9,626 nucleotides of DNA from Comamonas sp. lk. GTDB lineage: Bacteria > Pseudomonadota > Gammaproteobacteria > Burkholderiales > Burkholderiaceae_C. The notes beneath the pieces were generated by a model. That model saw nothing but the letters and a program-made list of their open reading frames with translations. It did no database searches and was not told where the DNA came from. Location of the stretch: NCBI GenBank assembly GCA_945898105.1, contig CAMDHL010000065.1, positions 1 through 9,626 of the forward strand, written 5' to 3'. The position numbers and the translations under genes are program-made. Positions 1 through 8,794 of the stretch are shown here, one piece after another (within the stretch, counting starts at the first letter, position 1; every line of letters starts with the position of its first letter).

Positions 1-207
1 GTTGTTCCAGCCATTGGGATAAAAGTCGGTATCTACCGGTGCCAGCTTGAAGCCGGCATTACGCACATCCACCGAGGTATAAAAGGGCGGCGTGTGCTCC
101 ATCCACTCTAGCCGGAACCAGCGCTCAATCGCCGGCATGGTGTCCAGCAGGCGCTGCTCCAGTTCATTGATGGGGCCGGTCAAGGCGGTAACGAGGTGGG
201 GGACCAT
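1..207 (-). CDS. gshA: Glutamate-cysteine ligase, ATP-grasp-type GshA, N-terminal part (cut by window edge)
   Basis: This enzyme would make gamma-glutamylcysteine from glutamate and cysteine with ATP, the first step of glutathione synthesis in the cytoplasm. Only the first 69 codons are present; the frame is open to base 1. The translation begins MVPHLVTALTGPINELEQ and continues with RLEWMEHTPPFYTSVDVRNA and KLAPVDTDFYPNGWNN. I recognise this as the N-terminus of the proteobacterial GshA family (Pfam GshA type), not the E. coli GshA family. The ATG at 205-207 is chosen because it matches the usual start of this family; there is no clear Shine-Dalgarno sequence before it. It is separated from proA by 160 bases, so it may have its own promoter, although none is convincing. 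The family call rests on memory of homologues and on a short fragment. Confidence 0.82.
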   Translation of the reverse strand, partial: MVPHLVTALTGPINELEQRLLDTMPAIERWFRLEWMEHTPPFYTSVDVRNAGFKLAPVDTDFYPNGWNN

Positions 208-321
208 AGTGTGCGACTGTAATGCGGAGTCTAGGGCCGATTCTGTCAGCCCGACATGACACAAGTGGTGCAGTTAGCTAAAAATACAAGAGCTTCCTAC
301 CGCGCGCAGGGTCCGATGAAG

Positions 322-360
322 CAAATTGAACCGCCTGGTAAGCGGAGAACCAGTCGGCGG
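322..360 (-). terminator. Weak hairpin with U-rich tail downstream of proA (possible terminator)
   Basis: Read on the minus strand just after the proA stop, CCGC-(CGA)-CTGGT can pair with ACCAGGCGG around a loop of about nine bases. It is followed by TTCAATTT. The stem has a three-base bulge and the tail is not a clean T run, so this is a weak intrinsic-terminator candidate that would separate proA from gshA. I see no other feature between 208 and 367. Confidence 0.3.
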
Positions 361-367
361 CGGCAGA

Positions 368-1654
368 TTAGCCCCGCACTTCCCCTTGCCCCAGCACCAC
401 GTACTTGAGCGAGGTCAGCCCCTCAATACCCACCGGGCCGCGGGCGTGGAATTTGTCGGTCGAGATGCCGATTTCGGCGCCCAAGCCGTATTCAAAGCCA
501 TCGGCAAAGCGGGTGCTGGTATTGACCATGACGCTTGCGGAGTCCACCTCGCGCAAAAAGCGCTGGGCGTGCATATGGTCGCGGGTGAGAATGGCGTCCG
601 TATGGTGGCTGGAATAGTGGTTGATGTGCGCAATCGCAGCGTCCAGACCGTCCACCACTTTGATGCTGATGATGGGCGCCAGGTATTCCTCAAACCAGTC
701 TTGCTCGGTAGCGTCCTGCAAAGTGGCACCGGACAGGCCCGCCAGCAAGGCTTTGGCCTCGGGGCAGCAGCGCATCTCCACGCCTTTGGCGGCGTAGATA
801 GCGCCTATAAGTGGCAAAAACTGCGCCGCCACACCACGCGCGACCAGCAGGCCTTCGCTGGCGTTACAGGGGCTGTACTTCTGGGTTTTGGCGTTATCCG
901 CCACGGTGACGGCCATAGCGATGTCGCAGGGGTCGTCCACATAGGTGTGGCAATTGCCGTCCAGGTGTTTGATAACCGGTACTTTGGCATCGCGGCTGAT
1001 GCGCTCAATCAGGCTTTTGCCGCCGCGCGGGATGATCACATCCACAAACTGCGGCATGGCAATGAGCTCGCCCACCACCGCGCGGTCCGTGGTTTGCACC
1101 AATTGCACCGCGTCTGTGGGGAGACCCGCTTGCGCCAAGGCCTGGCCCACCAGCAAGGCCAGCGCTTTATTCGAATCGATAGCTTCCGAACCGCCGCGCA
1201 AGATACAGGCATTCCCGCTTTTGATGGACAGGCTGGCGGCCTCGATGGTGACGTTGGGTCGGCTCTCGAAAATCATGCCAAATACGCCAATCGGCACGCG
1301 CATTTGTCCCACGCGGATGCCGCTGGGCTGCTGGCGCAAGCCGCTGATTTCACCAATGATTTCTGGCATGGCCGCTAGTTGCTCGCAACCCAGAGCGCAG
1401 GTTTCCAATACTTTGGGCGTCAGGCGCAGGCGGTCCACCATCGGCGCTGCTAGGCCGGCGGCGACGGCGCGCTCCAGGTCTTTGGCGTTGTCCAATTGCA
1501 AAGCATGGGTGTTTTCGCGCAACAAGGCCGCTAATGCCTGCAGTGCCCGATTTTTATCGGCAGCACTGGCGCGCGCCATAAGGCTGGAGGCCGCTTTGGC
1601 CTGCGCACCCAAAAGGCGGGTGGCTTCGATAGGGTTGGCAACAGAGGTGTTCAT
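368..1654 (-). CDS. proA: Gamma-glutamyl phosphate reductase (glutamate-5-semialdehyde dehydrogenase)
   Basis: This enzyme reduces gamma-glutamyl phosphate with NADPH to glutamate-5-semialdehyde, the second step of proline synthesis from glutamate, in the cytoplasm. The 428-residue product has the usual family length. Visible landmarks are the FESRPNVT segment (about 129-136), the HLDGNCH motif (230-236) and the catalytic cysteine in [10 protein letters not shown] (C263). The conserved C-terminal block includes [17 protein letters not shown] and [14 protein letters not shown]. The ATG at 1654 gives an N-terminus MNTSVANP. An in-frame TTG at 1678 would add eight residues, but I prefer the ATG because that extension is atypical. 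No Shine-Dalgarno sequence precedes it. It lies 66 bases downstream of the holA stop and probably belongs to the leuS-lptE-holA transcript. proB, the partner kinase, is not in the window. Confidence 0.97.
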   Translation of the reverse strand: MNTSVANPIEATRLLGAQAKAASSLMARASAADKNRALQALAALLRENTHALQLDNAKDLERAVAAGLAAPMVDRLRLTPKVLETCALGCEQLAAMPEIIGEISGLRQQPSGIRVGQMRVPIGVFGMIFESRPNVTIEAASLSIKSGNACILRGGSEAIDSNKALALLVGQALAQAGLPTDAVQLVQTTDRAVVGELIAMPQFVDVIIPRGGKSLIERISRDAKVPVIKHLDGNCHTYVDDPCDIAMAVTVADNAKTQKYSPCNASEGLLVARGVAAQFLPLIGAIYAAKGVEMRCCPEAKALLAGLSGATLQDATEQDWFEEYLAPIISIKVVDGLDAAIAHINHYSSHHTDAILTRDHMHAQRFLREVDSASVMVNTSTRFADGFEYGLGAEIGISTDKFHARGPVGIEGLTSLKYVVLGQGEVRG

Positions 1655-1720
1655 GGCTGGATTTTCAAGGAAGCCCAAGTGTAGTTTCCGCCGTGCAAGT
1701 CCAGGCGCACCCCAAAAAGC

Positions 1721-2821
1721 TCAGGCGCCAGCATTTGCAGCGCGCGAGGACGCAGGCTGCGGCGCCGCCAATCGACACAAGTCCAACGCCAGGCGGCGCA
1801 GCGCCTGCCAGCCGCTGGTGGGCCAATCCGGTTGCTTGAGACCTTTGATGATGCCGTCCACCGTGTGCGCTGCCTGCAGCAAGTGCGCCAGTTGCGTCGC
1901 GCTGATACGCGGAAGTACGCGCTCAAACAAGCGCTCTTTGTTGCCCCAAATCCGGTTCTCGCGCAAGGCCATTGGCAGCGGCCGGCCCTGGGCCATGGCG
2001 TCTTTAACGCGCTTTAAGGCGCGTATGTCTTCGGCCAGTGTGTAGTGCACAAGCACCTCGGCCTCGCCCTCGGCCTGCAGGCCTTCGAGCATGCGTTGCA
2101 CCCGCAGCGGCTGCCCGGCCAGCACGGCTTCGCTTAGTTTGAACACGTCATAGCGCGCCACATTGAGCACCGCTTTTTCCACCTGCTCCCAGCTCAGTAC
2201 CCCACCGCTTTGAGCCGTGGGGGCAAACAACAAGGCAAGCTTTTGCACTTCCTGGTGCGCGGCGAGCAAGTTACCTTCTACGCGGTCGGCAAAAAATTGC
2301 AGCGTGCGCTGACCTTCTTCACCGGCGACCACCCTAAGGCCTTGCGCACCCAGCCGCTGCGCTATCCAGGTTGGCAGGTCTTTGCGCTCTACCGGTTCCA
2401 CTTGCAGCGACATGCCGCAGCTTTCCAATGCACTAAACCAGGCCGTCGCTTTGGTCGCTTTGTCCAAACGTGGCAGCAAGACGATAGTCAGTACCGCATC
2501 GTTGCCCTGCGCTTGCTCGGCGATTTGCTGCAAGGCAACGCTACCGTCTTTGCCAGGCTTACCGCTGGGAATGCGGATTTCGATGATTTGCTTGTCGGAA
2601 AACAAGCTCATGCTGCCACCAGCGGCAAGCACCGCGCTCCAGTCAAAATGCGCGCCTGAGACCATGTGTGCACTACGCTCGGTAAAGCCTTGCGTACGTG
2701 CAAAGGCGCGCAACACGTCTAGCGCTTCCTGCTGCAACAGTGGCTCATCACCGTGGATTATGTAAAGGCTTTTCAGACCCCGTTCCAAATGCCGGCCCAG
2801 TTGCGAAGGCGCTAATTGCAT
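1721..2821 (-). CDS. holA: DNA polymerase III delta subunit (clamp loader)
   Basis: Delta is the clamp-opening subunit of the DNA polymerase III clamp loader. It binds the beta sliding clamp and works with delta-prime and tau/gamma at the replication fork. The 366-residue product is slightly longer than E. coli HolA. Visible landmarks are LYIIHGDEPLLQQEA near the N-terminus (19-33) and MSLFSDKQ (71-78), whose L73-F74 correspond to the clamp-binding Leu-Phe pair known in E. coli delta. Further along are DRVEGNLLAAHQEVQKL (179-195) and the C-terminal ENRIWGNKERLFERVLPRIS (288-307). The gene starts 12 bases after lptE ends and is surely co-transcribed with it. The leuS-lptE-holA order is common in proteobacteria. 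The extreme C-terminus, ending in SSRAANAGA, is low-complexity and likely variable. Confidence 0.95.
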   Translation of the reverse strand: MQLAPSQLGRHLERGLKSLYIIHGDEPLLQQEALDVLRAFARTQGFTERSAHMVSGAHFDWSAVLAAGGSMSLFSDKQIIEIRIPSGKPGKDGSVALQQIAEQAQGNDAVLTIVLLPRLDKATKATAWFSALESCGMSLQVEPVERKDLPTWIAQRLGAQGLRVVAGEEGQRTLQFFADRVEGNLLAAHQEVQKLALLFAPTAQSGGVLSWEQVEKAVLNVARYDVFKLSEAVLAGQPLRVQRMLEGLQAEGEAEVLVHYTLAEDIRALKRVKDAMAQGRPLPMALRENRIWGNKERLFERVLPRISATQLAHLLQAAHTVDGIIKGLKQPDWPTSGWQALRRLALDLCRLAAPQPASSRAANAGA

Positions 2822-2833
2822 GGTGCGCGGGCC

Positions 2834-3430
2834 TTAATGCGTCAGGGATTTAATCGCCGCCAAGCGGCGTACGATTTGTTGTACCGCATCGGTCTGCATA
2901 TCGCGGTTGAGCATCACTTCTTCGGTTTCTTTGGACAGAACCGTTGCCTCGTTAAAACTGACATTGCGTTCTAGAAGGATATCGGTCGGTTCAATTAAGA
3001 CTGCGCCCTTGGGCGTACGCACTAAAAAGCGCACAGCCAGACGCAATTCAAACTCGCGTACTAAACCGGCCGCATTCACACCCACCACCACCTTCTGGCG
3101 CGACTCGTTCAGGACTTCCACAATCGCATCCGGTGGGGTGCCACCCTCGGACGTCACCACAGGGCGCACCCGGCTACCCAGCAATCGCGCCAACTCCGCC
3201 GCCACACCGCCCGAACGCTCGGGCGTGACCGCCACCGTATCGAAAACATAGTTTGGCGCACCACGCAACGCAAAACCACACCCCTGCAACAGCGTTGCCG
3301 ACAAAGCCAGCGCTAGTACCGGCAAGCACGCAAAAACGCTCACGTTGCGCAAAGCATCCAGCGCACCGCCACACGTGCGCACACCACGCGCCACCAAAGC
3401 GGCCAAAGTGCTACGTGTTGTCTGCAACAT
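2834..3430 (-). CDS. lptE: LPS-assembly lipoprotein LptE
   Basis: LptE is an outer-membrane lipoprotein that plugs the LptD barrel and helps deliver lipopolysaccharide to the cell surface. The 198-residue translation has a hydrophobic stretch at about 31-48 and a lipobox ending at C51 (TLLQGC), followed by GFALRG, which is typical of the family. The mature part of about 148 residues fits LptE. The start is uncertain: the ATG at 3430 leaves 50 residues before the lipid-modified cysteine, long for a type II signal peptide. An in-frame TTG at 3352 would give a conventional 24-residue signal starting MRNVSVFACL. Neither has a Shine-Dalgarno sequence. The gene sits between leuS (14 bases upstream) and holA (12 bases downstream), the usual place for lptE, which supports the call despite the low sequence conservation of the family. 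Confidence 0.92.
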   Translation of the reverse strand: MLQTTRSTLAALVARGVRTCGGALDALRNVSVFACLPVLALALSATLLQGCGFALRGAPNYVFDTVAVTPERSGGVAAELARLLGSRVRPVVTSEGGTPPDAIVEVLNESRQKVVVGVNAAGLVREFELRLAVRFLVRTPKGAVLIEPTDILLERNVSFNEATVLSKETEEVMLNRDMQTDAVQQIVRRLAAIKSLTH

Positions 3431-3444
3431 ACTTTTTGCAGCGC

Positions 3445-6156
3445 CTATAGCACCACGTTGACCAAGCGGCCCGGCACGACCACTACTTTTTTAGGCGCTG
3501 CGCCTTGGGCAAAACTTTGCACCGTGGCGCTTTGAAGCGCCAGTGCTTCAATCGCTTCACGCGACGCATCAGACGGCACGAGCAATGCACCGCGCAATTT
3601 TCCGTTGACTTGCAGCACTAAGGAAATTTCGTCCTGTACCAGTGCACTTGCATCCACCCCTGGCCACGCGGCATCGAGCAAATCACCACTCTGCTTGGCG
3701 TAGCCCAGCTCCTCCCAAAGCGCATGGGTCAGGTGCGGCGTAGCTGGGTACAGCACGCGCAGCAATATGCCAAAGCCTTCAGCCAGTGCCACCAAGCCAT
3801 CTGGTTTGTCCAGATCCTTGAAGTCGTCTAGGGCATTGAGCATCTTCATAGTGCCCGAAACCACCGTGTTGTACTGCATGCGCTGGTAGTCATAGTCCAC
3901 CTGCTTGAGTACGGTGTGCATTTCCAAGCGCAGCGCCTTGGCCTGTTTAGAAAACACCACTGCCGCCAAACCACCATCCGACGCCAGCACGGCATGCGCG
4001 CCAGCCAAGTCCATTGCCGACAACTTGTGAGCAAAATTCCAAACGCGGCGTAAAAAGCGATAGCTGCCCTCCACGCCAGCGTCGTTCCACTCCAAGGTGG
4101 CCTCCGGTGGCGAGGTGAACATGGTGTACAGGCGCGCGGTGTCGGCGCCGTATTTCTCGATCAAGTCCTGCGGGTCTACGCCATTGTTTTTGGACTTGGA
4201 CATCGTGCCCACGCCCTCGTAGTCAATAGCGGTACCGATGGGTAAATCGCCCACGGCTTTAATCAGGCGCGCACCGACTACTTTGCCCGAAGCGTCTTGC
4301 ACATGCTCCACGTCCTGCGGCCAAAAATATTCCTTGCCGCCCTTGTCCGTGCGGCGCGAATAAATATGGTTGAGCACCATACCTTGGGTCAGCAATTTAG
4401 TAAAAGGTTCATCAACCTTCACCAGCCCCAGATCGCGCATCACTTTGGTCCAAAACCGTGCGTACAGCAAATGCAAAATTGCATGCTCGATACCGCCAAT
4501 GTATTGGTCCATAGGCGCCCAATAGGCGGCGCCCTCAGCCACCATGGCATCGCTATTGGTCGGGTCGCAATAGCGCATGTAGTACCAGCTCGAATCGACA
4601 AAGGTATCCATGGTGTCGGTCTCGCGCCGCGCCGCTTTGCCGCACACCGGGCAAGTCACACCCGCATGAAAACCTGCATGTTTGTGCAGCGGATTGCCCG
4701 ACCCATCGGGAATGCAATCGAGCGGCAGCACCACCGGCAAATCCTTCTCAGGCACCGGCACCGCGCCGTGTTCGTCGCAATGGATGATTGGTATGGGCGT
4801 ACCCCAATAACGCTGGCGCGAAACGCCCCAGTCGCGCAGCCGCCAGGTGGTTTTTTTCTCGCCCAGCCCCAGCGCCGCCAAATCAGCCGCTACCGCGTCT
4901 AGACAGGCCTTGAAACCCAGGCCGTCGTACTTGCCCGACTGCATCGCCACGCCTGCACCTTTTTCGGCATACCAGTCTTGCCACCCGCGCGCGTCAAATG
5001 CCCCCGAGGAGGAGGAAGCAGAAGAAGCCAACGCAACCACCTGCCGAATCGCCAAACCATATTTCAAAGCAAACGCAAAATCACGCTCATCGTGGGCCGG
5101 TACACCCATCACTGCGCCATCCCCATAGCTCATCAACACATAGTTACCCACCCACAGCGCCACCGGCTCGCCCGTCAAAGGATGCATCACGGAAAGGCCA
5201 GTATCCATACCGGCTTTCTCTTTCACTGCCAACTCGGCTTCTGTGGTACCACCAGCCTGGCATTCCTCAATAAACGCCGCCAGCGCCGGGTTGCTCAGCG
5301 CCGCATGCTGCGCCAGGGGATGCTCCGGGGCAACGGCGCAAAACGTCACACCCATGATGGTGTCGGCCCGCGTGGTGAACACATACATCCGGCCTTCACC
5401 GATCAATGCACCAGAGGCATCTTTGATGGTGTGGGGAAACGCAAAACGCACACCTTCGCTCTTACCGATCCAGTTTTCCTGCATCAGCTTGACGCGCTCG
5501 GGCCAGCCGGGCAGGCCGGTTTGCACATGGTCCAGCAGCTCTTGCGCGTAGTCGGTAATCTTCAGGTAGTAACCTGGAATTTCGCGCTTTTCTACCAGCG
5601 CGCCGGTGCGCCAGCCGCGCCCGTCAATCACCTGTTCATTGGCTAGCACCGTTTGGTCCACCGGGTCCCAATTCACCACTTGGGTCTTGCGGTAGGCCAC
5701 GCCTTTTTCCAGCATCTTTAAAAACAGCCACTGGTTCCATTTGTAATAGGTCGGGTCGCAGGTGGCTACTTCGCGGCTCCAGTCGATAGCCAGGCCCATC
5801 GCCTGCATCTGCTGCTTCATGTGCGCGATGTTGTCGTATGTCCATTTGGCCGGTGGCACGCCATTTTTAAGTGCCGCGTTTTCGGCTGGCAAGCCAAACG
5901 CATCCCAGCCCATGGGCATCAAGACGTTGTAGCCCTTCATGCGCAAATAGCGCGCGAGCATGTCGTTGATGGTGTAGTTGCGCACATGGCCCATGTGCAG
6001 CTTGCCGCTGGGATAAGGCAACATCGAACAGGCGTAAAACTTATTTTTATCCGCGTCTTCGGTCACGCGGTAGGCCTCGTGGCCGTTCCACAAAGGTTGC
6101 GCCCAATGGCTGCGGGCGGCTTGCTCTATGGCGGTGTGTTGGTACTTGTCTTGCAT
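3445..6156 (-). CDS. leuS: Leucyl-tRNA synthetase
   Basis: This cytoplasmic class I aminoacyl-tRNA synthetase charges tRNA-Leu and hydrolyses mischarged tRNA. The 903-residue product is slightly longer than the roughly 860 residues usual for bacteria. The HIGH-type motif is HMGH (54-57), after PYPSGK. The CP1 editing domain holds TTRADT (261-266) and AHDERD, with the conserved editing aspartate at D356. The [16 protein letters not shown] block begins at 441, a zinc-module CPVCG lies at 502-506, and the KMSKS-type motif is MSKS (652-655). A C-terminal tRNA-binding region with LQVNGKLRG is present. A serine-rich tract (SSASSSS, 378-384) sits in a variable linker after the editing site. The ATG at 6156 gives the familiar MQDKY start but has a C-rich leader with no Shine-Dalgarno sequence. 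It is the first gene of the leuS-lptE-holA run. Confidence 0.99.
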   Translation of the reverse strand: MQDKYQHTAIEQAARSHWAQPLWNGHEAYRVTEDADKNKFYACSMLPYPSGKLHMGHVRNYTINDMLARYLRMKGYNVLMPMGWDAFGLPAENAALKNGVPPAKWTYDNIAHMKQQMQAMGLAIDWSREVATCDPTYYKWNQWLFLKMLEKGVAYRKTQVVNWDPVDQTVLANEQVIDGRGWRTGALVEKREIPGYYLKITDYAQELLDHVQTGLPGWPERVKLMQENWIGKSEGVRFAFPHTIKDASGALIGEGRMYVFTTRADTIMGVTFCAVAPEHPLAQHAALSNPALAAFIEECQAGGTTEAELAVKEKAGMDTGLSVMHPLTGEPVALWVGNYVLMSYGDGAVMGVPAHDERDFAFALKYGLAIRQVVALASSASSSSGAFDARGWQDWYAEKGAGVAMQSGKYDGLGFKACLDAVAADLAALGLGEKKTTWRLRDWGVSRQRYWGTPIPIIHCDEHGAVPVPEKDLPVVLPLDCIPDGSGNPLHKHAGFHAGVTCPVCGKAARRETDTMDTFVDSSWYYMRYCDPTNSDAMVAEGAAYWAPMDQYIGGIEHAILHLLYARFWTKVMRDLGLVKVDEPFTKLLTQGMVLNHIYSRRTDKGGKEYFWPQDVEHVQDASGKVVGARLIKAVGDLPIGTAIDYEGVGTMSKSKNNGVDPQDLIEKYGADTARLYTMFTSPPEATLEWNDAGVEGSYRFLRRVWNFAHKLSAMDLAGAHAVLASDGGLAAVVFSKQAKALRLEMHTVLKQVDYDYQRMQYNTVVSGTMKMLNALDDFKDLDKPDGLVALAEGFGILLRVLYPATPHLTHALWEELGYAKQSGDLLDAAWPGVDASALVQDEISLVLQVNGKLRGALLVPSDASREAIEALALQSATVQSFAQGAAPKKVVVVPGRLVNVVL

Positions 6157-6183
6157 TGGGGGGCGGGGTTAAAGGCAACAGGC

Positions 6184-6189
6184 ATTTTA
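6184..6189 (-). promoter_or_regulatory. Possible -10 element for the leuS operon
   Basis: On the minus strand the hexamer TAAAAT matches five of six bases of the sigma-70 -10 consensus and lies 27 bases upstream of the leuS ATG, in the 99-base gap between exbD and leuS. I see no good -35 hexamer at 16-18 bases, so this is a weak call. The rest of the gap holds no other clear signal. Confidence 0.3.
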
Positions 6190-6255
6190 GGCGCGCAAGC
6201 CACAAGGCCTTTGTTGGCAGCCCAAGTCCGCAAACCCAGGCGCCCGTGCCGCTTA

Positions 6256-6672
6256 TTACGGCTTTTCAGTCACAAAGCCGATGCGGCTTAATCCGGCTGC
6301 ATTGGCCAGCGCCATGAACTCCACCACCCGCCCGTAGGGCACCGCGGTGTCGGCGCGCAATTGCACCTCGGTAGTCGGGTTGCGCTGCGCCGCTTGCTGC
6401 AAGGCCTGCTGCAAGGCCTTGCCCTGCAAACGCTGCTCCTGCACATAGATTACGCCCGATTGGTCAATGGTCACGGCCAAGGGCTGTGCGTCGCTTTGGC
6501 TGTTGGCGGCGGCATCGGCCTTGGGCAAGTCCACCTTGACGGCGCTGAGCATCATGGGCGCGGTAATGATGAAAATCACCAGCAGCACCAACATCACGTC
6601 GATCAGCGGCGTCATATTGATGTCACTCATGGGCGCATCGCTGCGCTTGCCTTGGAGGCGCCCGAAGGACAT
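6256..6672 (-). CDS. exbD: ExbD/TolR-family biopolymer transport protein
   Basis: ExbD is the single-span inner-membrane partner of ExbB. Together they form a proton channel that drives TonB, or a Tol-type partner, and so energises outer-membrane processes. The 138-residue product has a short cytoplasmic N-terminus, one transmembrane helix at about 22-44 and a periplasmic domain ending in GRVVEFMALANAAGLSRIGF. The essential proton-carrying aspartate is D25 in MTPLIDVMLVLLV, the position seen in E. coli ExbD. It begins nine bases after exbB ends, so the two are translated from one message. TolR and ExbD are hard to separate by sequence alone. No tonB, tolA or tolB lies in the window, so the partner is unknown; the ExbD label is the conservative choice. 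Confidence 0.92.
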   Translation of the reverse strand: MSFGRLQGKRSDAPMSDINMTPLIDVMLVLLVIFIITAPMMLSAVKVDLPKADAAANSQSDAQPLAVTIDQSGVIYVQEQRLQGKALQQALQQAAQRNPTTEVQLRADTAVPYGRVVEFMALANAAGLSRIGFVTEKP

Positions 6673-6681
6673 GGCGCGTGC

Positions 6682-7353
6682 TCAGCCCAGCGCGCCGTCC
6701 GGCGGATAGGCCGCCGCCTGGCTTTGGTAGACCAGCAATTCGCGCAAATCGCGGGCAAATCCCTCCAGGTCGGCTTCGATACGCCCGATCAACCGCCCCA
6801 GCAAGTTGTAGCCCAGCACCGCCGGAATCGCCACCGCCAGACCCGCAGCGGTCATGATCAATGATTCGCCCACCGGGCCAGCCACTTGTGCGATGCTGAT
6901 TTGCCCGGCTTGCGCAATCGTGGCTAAGGCCCCGTAGATTCCCCACACCGTGCCCAGCAACCCGACAAAAGGCGCCATCGAGCCCACGCTGGCCAAAATG
7001 ACCTGCCCAGATTGCAAGCGCCGCACGCCAGCCTGCAAAGCATCACGCAGTACCCGGGTCAACTGCTGCGCGCTAGAGCCTTGCGCCGCCAACCGGGGTT
7101 GCGCGTCCTGGTGCAATTGCCGCCGGCCCGCTTCTATTAGGGGGATTAACAGCGCTGCGCGGTCAAATGCGGGCAAGGTATGCAGCGCCTGCTCCACATC
7201 CGGTGCCTGCCAGAAGGCGGCGATGCTGCGCTCTAAACCAGCCAGCGCGCTACGCAGAAAAAAACTTTTCCACAAAATGAGGGACCAACTGACGAGGGAC
7301 ATCAGCAGTAGCAGACCGGCTACTGCTTTGTGGACTGCATCGCCTTCAAACAT
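6682..7353 (-). CDS. exbB: ExbB/TolQ/MotA-family proton channel protein
   Basis: ExbB is the multi-span inner-membrane subunit that forms the proton channel with ExbD. The 223-residue product shows the expected three transmembrane helices at about 9-28, 117-141 and 163-186, with a cytoplasmic loop between the first two. The second helix carries APFVGLLGTVWGIYGAL (T135). The third carries GPVGESLIMTAAGLAVAIPA, with E163 and T168 at positions matching the conserved glutamate and threonine of E. coli ExbB. I start at the ATG at 7353 (MFEGDAVHK); a GTG two codons upstream at 7359 is the alternative. Neither has a Shine-Dalgarno sequence. It begins 12 bases after dapB and is followed nine bases later by exbD. 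TolQ is the main alternative family member. Confidence 0.92.
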   Translation of the reverse strand: MFEGDAVHKAVAGLLLLMSLVSWSLILWKSFFLRSALAGLERSIAAFWQAPDVEQALHTLPAFDRAALLIPLIEAGRRQLHQDAQPRLAAQGSSAQQLTRVLRDALQAGVRRLQSGQVILASVGSMAPFVGLLGTVWGIYGALATIAQAGQISIAQVAGPVGESLIMTAAGLAVAIPAVLGYNLLGRLIGRIEADLEGFARDLRELLVYQSQAAAYPPDGALG

Positions 7354-7365
7354 GGACACTGCGAC

Positions 7366-8169
7366 TTAGCGCAAGCCCAGCACGTCGAACATATCGAACA
7401 TACCGTTTTGCTTGCCCGCCAGAAAACGCACCGCACGCAAACTGCCCTGCGCATACGTGGCGCGGCTGGACGACTTGTGGCTGATTTCGATACGCTCGCC
7501 CGTGCCGGCAAATAGCACTGTGTGGTCGCCCACAATGTCGCCGCCGCGAATGGTGGCAAAGCCGATGCTCGACGGATCTCGCTCACCGGTAATACCTTCG
7601 CGGGTGTACACCGCGCAGTCAGCCAGCGAGCGGCCCTGCGCTTGGGCGATCACTTCGCCCATCTTCAGGGCGGTGCCCGAGGGTGCGTCCACCTTGTGCC
7701 GATGGTGCGCCTCAATAATTTCGATGTCGTAGCCCGTGGCCATGGCTTTGGCGGCAAGCTCCAGCAATTTCAGGGTCACGTTCACGCCCACGCTCATATT
7801 GGGCGCCAGCATGATGGGGATGTCTTTGGCCGCTGCTGCGATTTCTGCTTTTTGCACCTCACTAAAGCCGGTGGTGCCAATCACCATGGCCACGCCCAGG
7901 CTCCGGCAGGCGGCCAAGTGCGCCATCGTCCCCTCGGGGCGGGTGAAGTCGATTAAAAATTTGCTCTTAGATAGGCCAGCCGATAAATCCGCTGTGATCA
8001 ACACGCCGGTGGCTTGCCCGCCAAACGCGCCGGCGTCCTGGCCTATGGCCGGGCTGTCAGCGCGGTCCAGTGCGCCTGCCAAGCGGCAATCGTCGGTAGC
8101 GCGCACTGCATCGACCAGCATCTGGCCCATGCGCCCTGAGGCACCGGCAATGGCTATGGAAAACGTCAT
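7366..8169 (-). CDS. dapB: 4-hydroxy-tetrahydrodipicolinate reductase
   Basis: DapB reduces 4-hydroxy-tetrahydrodipicolinate with NAD(P)H to tetrahydrodipicolinate in the diaminopimelate/lysine pathway, which also feeds peptidoglycan. The 267-residue length is normal. The nucleotide-binding loop is [10 protein letters not shown] (7-16), GTTGF lies at 98-102 and NMSVGVNV at 124-131. The catalytic and substrate-binding block is [16 protein letters not shown], with H155, H156 and K159 followed by the DAPSGTA loop (161-167). No defect is visible. It lies 22 bases downstream of bamE and 12 bases upstream of exbB, with no Shine-Dalgarno sequence before the ATG, so translation probably depends on the operon message. 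Confidence 0.98.
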   Translation of the reverse strand: MTFSIAIAGASGRMGQMLVDAVRATDDCRLAGALDRADSPAIGQDAGAFGGQATGVLITADLSAGLSKSKFLIDFTRPEGTMAHLAACRSLGVAMVIGTTGFSEVQKAEIAAAAKDIPIMLAPNMSVGVNVTLKLLELAAKAMATGYDIEIIEAHHRHKVDAPSGTALKMGEVIAQAQGRSLADCAVYTREGITGERDPSSIGFATIRGGDIVGDHTVLFAGTGERIEISHKSSSRATYAQGSLRAVRFLAGKQNGMFDMFDVLGLR

Positions 8170-8191
8170 GGGGCTGTTTAGTTAGGGAGGC

Positions 8192-8731
8192 TTAAGGTTC
8201 TAGCGGCGGGTAACTTGAGCGAGCCGGAGGCAATGTCGGGGCTGGCGCCGTAGCAGCAGGCGGTGGGAACTTCGATAGCGCCTCGGGGCTGGCCTCAAGT
8301 GCCTTGGCAGCTGGCAATTGCACCGTGGTGCGCAGGCTACCTACAAATTCGGATTCCGAGGGCAGCTCGTCGGCATCTATGCGTTCGACCTGGTTATTTT
8401 TGAAGAATACCGTCACGTGGCGCAACTGTGATGGCTTTCCCTGGCGTGTAAGGCTAAAGGCATACACCCAGCGGTCGGCATGGAAAACACTGGTCAGCAA
8501 GGGCGTTCCCAAAACCGCAACGACTTGCTCGCGACTGGCCCCCTTGGGCAGGGCTGCGATTTGTTCGCGGCTGACCACATTGCCCTGCACGATTTCCATG
8601 CGGTAGGGTTCCACAGCCCCCTTTACCGAGGTTCCGGCTTTATCAAGGCTGGAGCAAGCCCCAGCCAAAAACAATACCGACCCCATGCAAAACAGGGCTG
8701 GAAAACCGCGCAAGTAAGAGTTAAAAATCAT
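8192..8731 (-). CDS. bamE: Outer-membrane protein assembly lipoprotein BamE (SmpA/OmlA)
   Basis: BamE is a small lipoprotein of the BAM complex, which folds beta-barrel proteins into the outer membrane. With the ATG at 8731 the product is 179 residues with a signal peptide ending in LAGAC (C26). The -3 residue of the lipobox is alanine rather than the usual leucine. The SmpA/OmlA domain covers about 41-113, including [28 protein letters not shown] and WVYAF. The C-terminal tail of about 60 residues is rich in proline and alanine ([12 protein letters not shown]) and makes the protein longer than the 113-residue E. coli form. In-frame starts at 8761, 8758 (ATG) and 8785 (GTG) exist. I chose 8731 because it gives a normal signal peptide and lies downstream of a -10-like hexamer. 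The gene is divergent from fur and leads into dapB. Confidence 0.93.
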   Translation of the reverse strand: MIFNSYLRGFPALFCMGSVLFLAGACSSLDKAGTSVKGAVEPYRMEIVQGNVVSREQIAALPKGASREQVVAVLGTPLLTSVFHADRWVYAFSLTRQGKPSQLRHVTVFFKNNQVERIDADELPSESEFVGSLRTTVQLPAAKALEASPEALSKFPPPAATAPAPTLPPARSSYPPLEP

Positions 8732-8794
8732 GTATTTCAGAGGGCAGTAAGATCGCATCATTGTAGCCACGCCCCTGTAAACCACGCTTTACGC
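8732..8794. promoter_or_regulatory. Divergent bamE-fur promoter region
   Basis: Only 63 bases separate the chosen bamE and fur starts, so promoters for both must overlap or extend into the opposite gene. On the minus strand TACAAT at 8760-8765 is a five-of-six -10 match for bamE and would give a leader of about 20 bases to the ATG at 8731. I see no matching -35 at the normal distance. For fur on the plus strand only weak -10-like hexamers are visible (TAAGAT at 8748-8753). No Fur-box-like AT-rich repeat is apparent. A divergent omlA-fur arrangement is known from Pseudomonas. Confidence 0.4.

Noticed and set aside
326..1378. 350-codon plus-strand ORF opposite proA
   Set aside because: It lies wholly antisense to proA, which has every family motif. 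Its product is rich in His, Gly, Ala and Arg without recognisable domains, as expected for the shadow of a GC-rich gene.
945..2045. 366-codon plus-strand ORF spanning the proA-holA junction
   Set aside because: It runs antisense to two clear genes and through their intergenic gap, with low-complexity composition and no recognised domain.
4297..5646. Two plus-strand ORFs of 201 and 222 codons opposite leuS
   Set aside because: Both are antisense to the leuS core, including the editing domain. Composition and lack of domains mark them as shadows.
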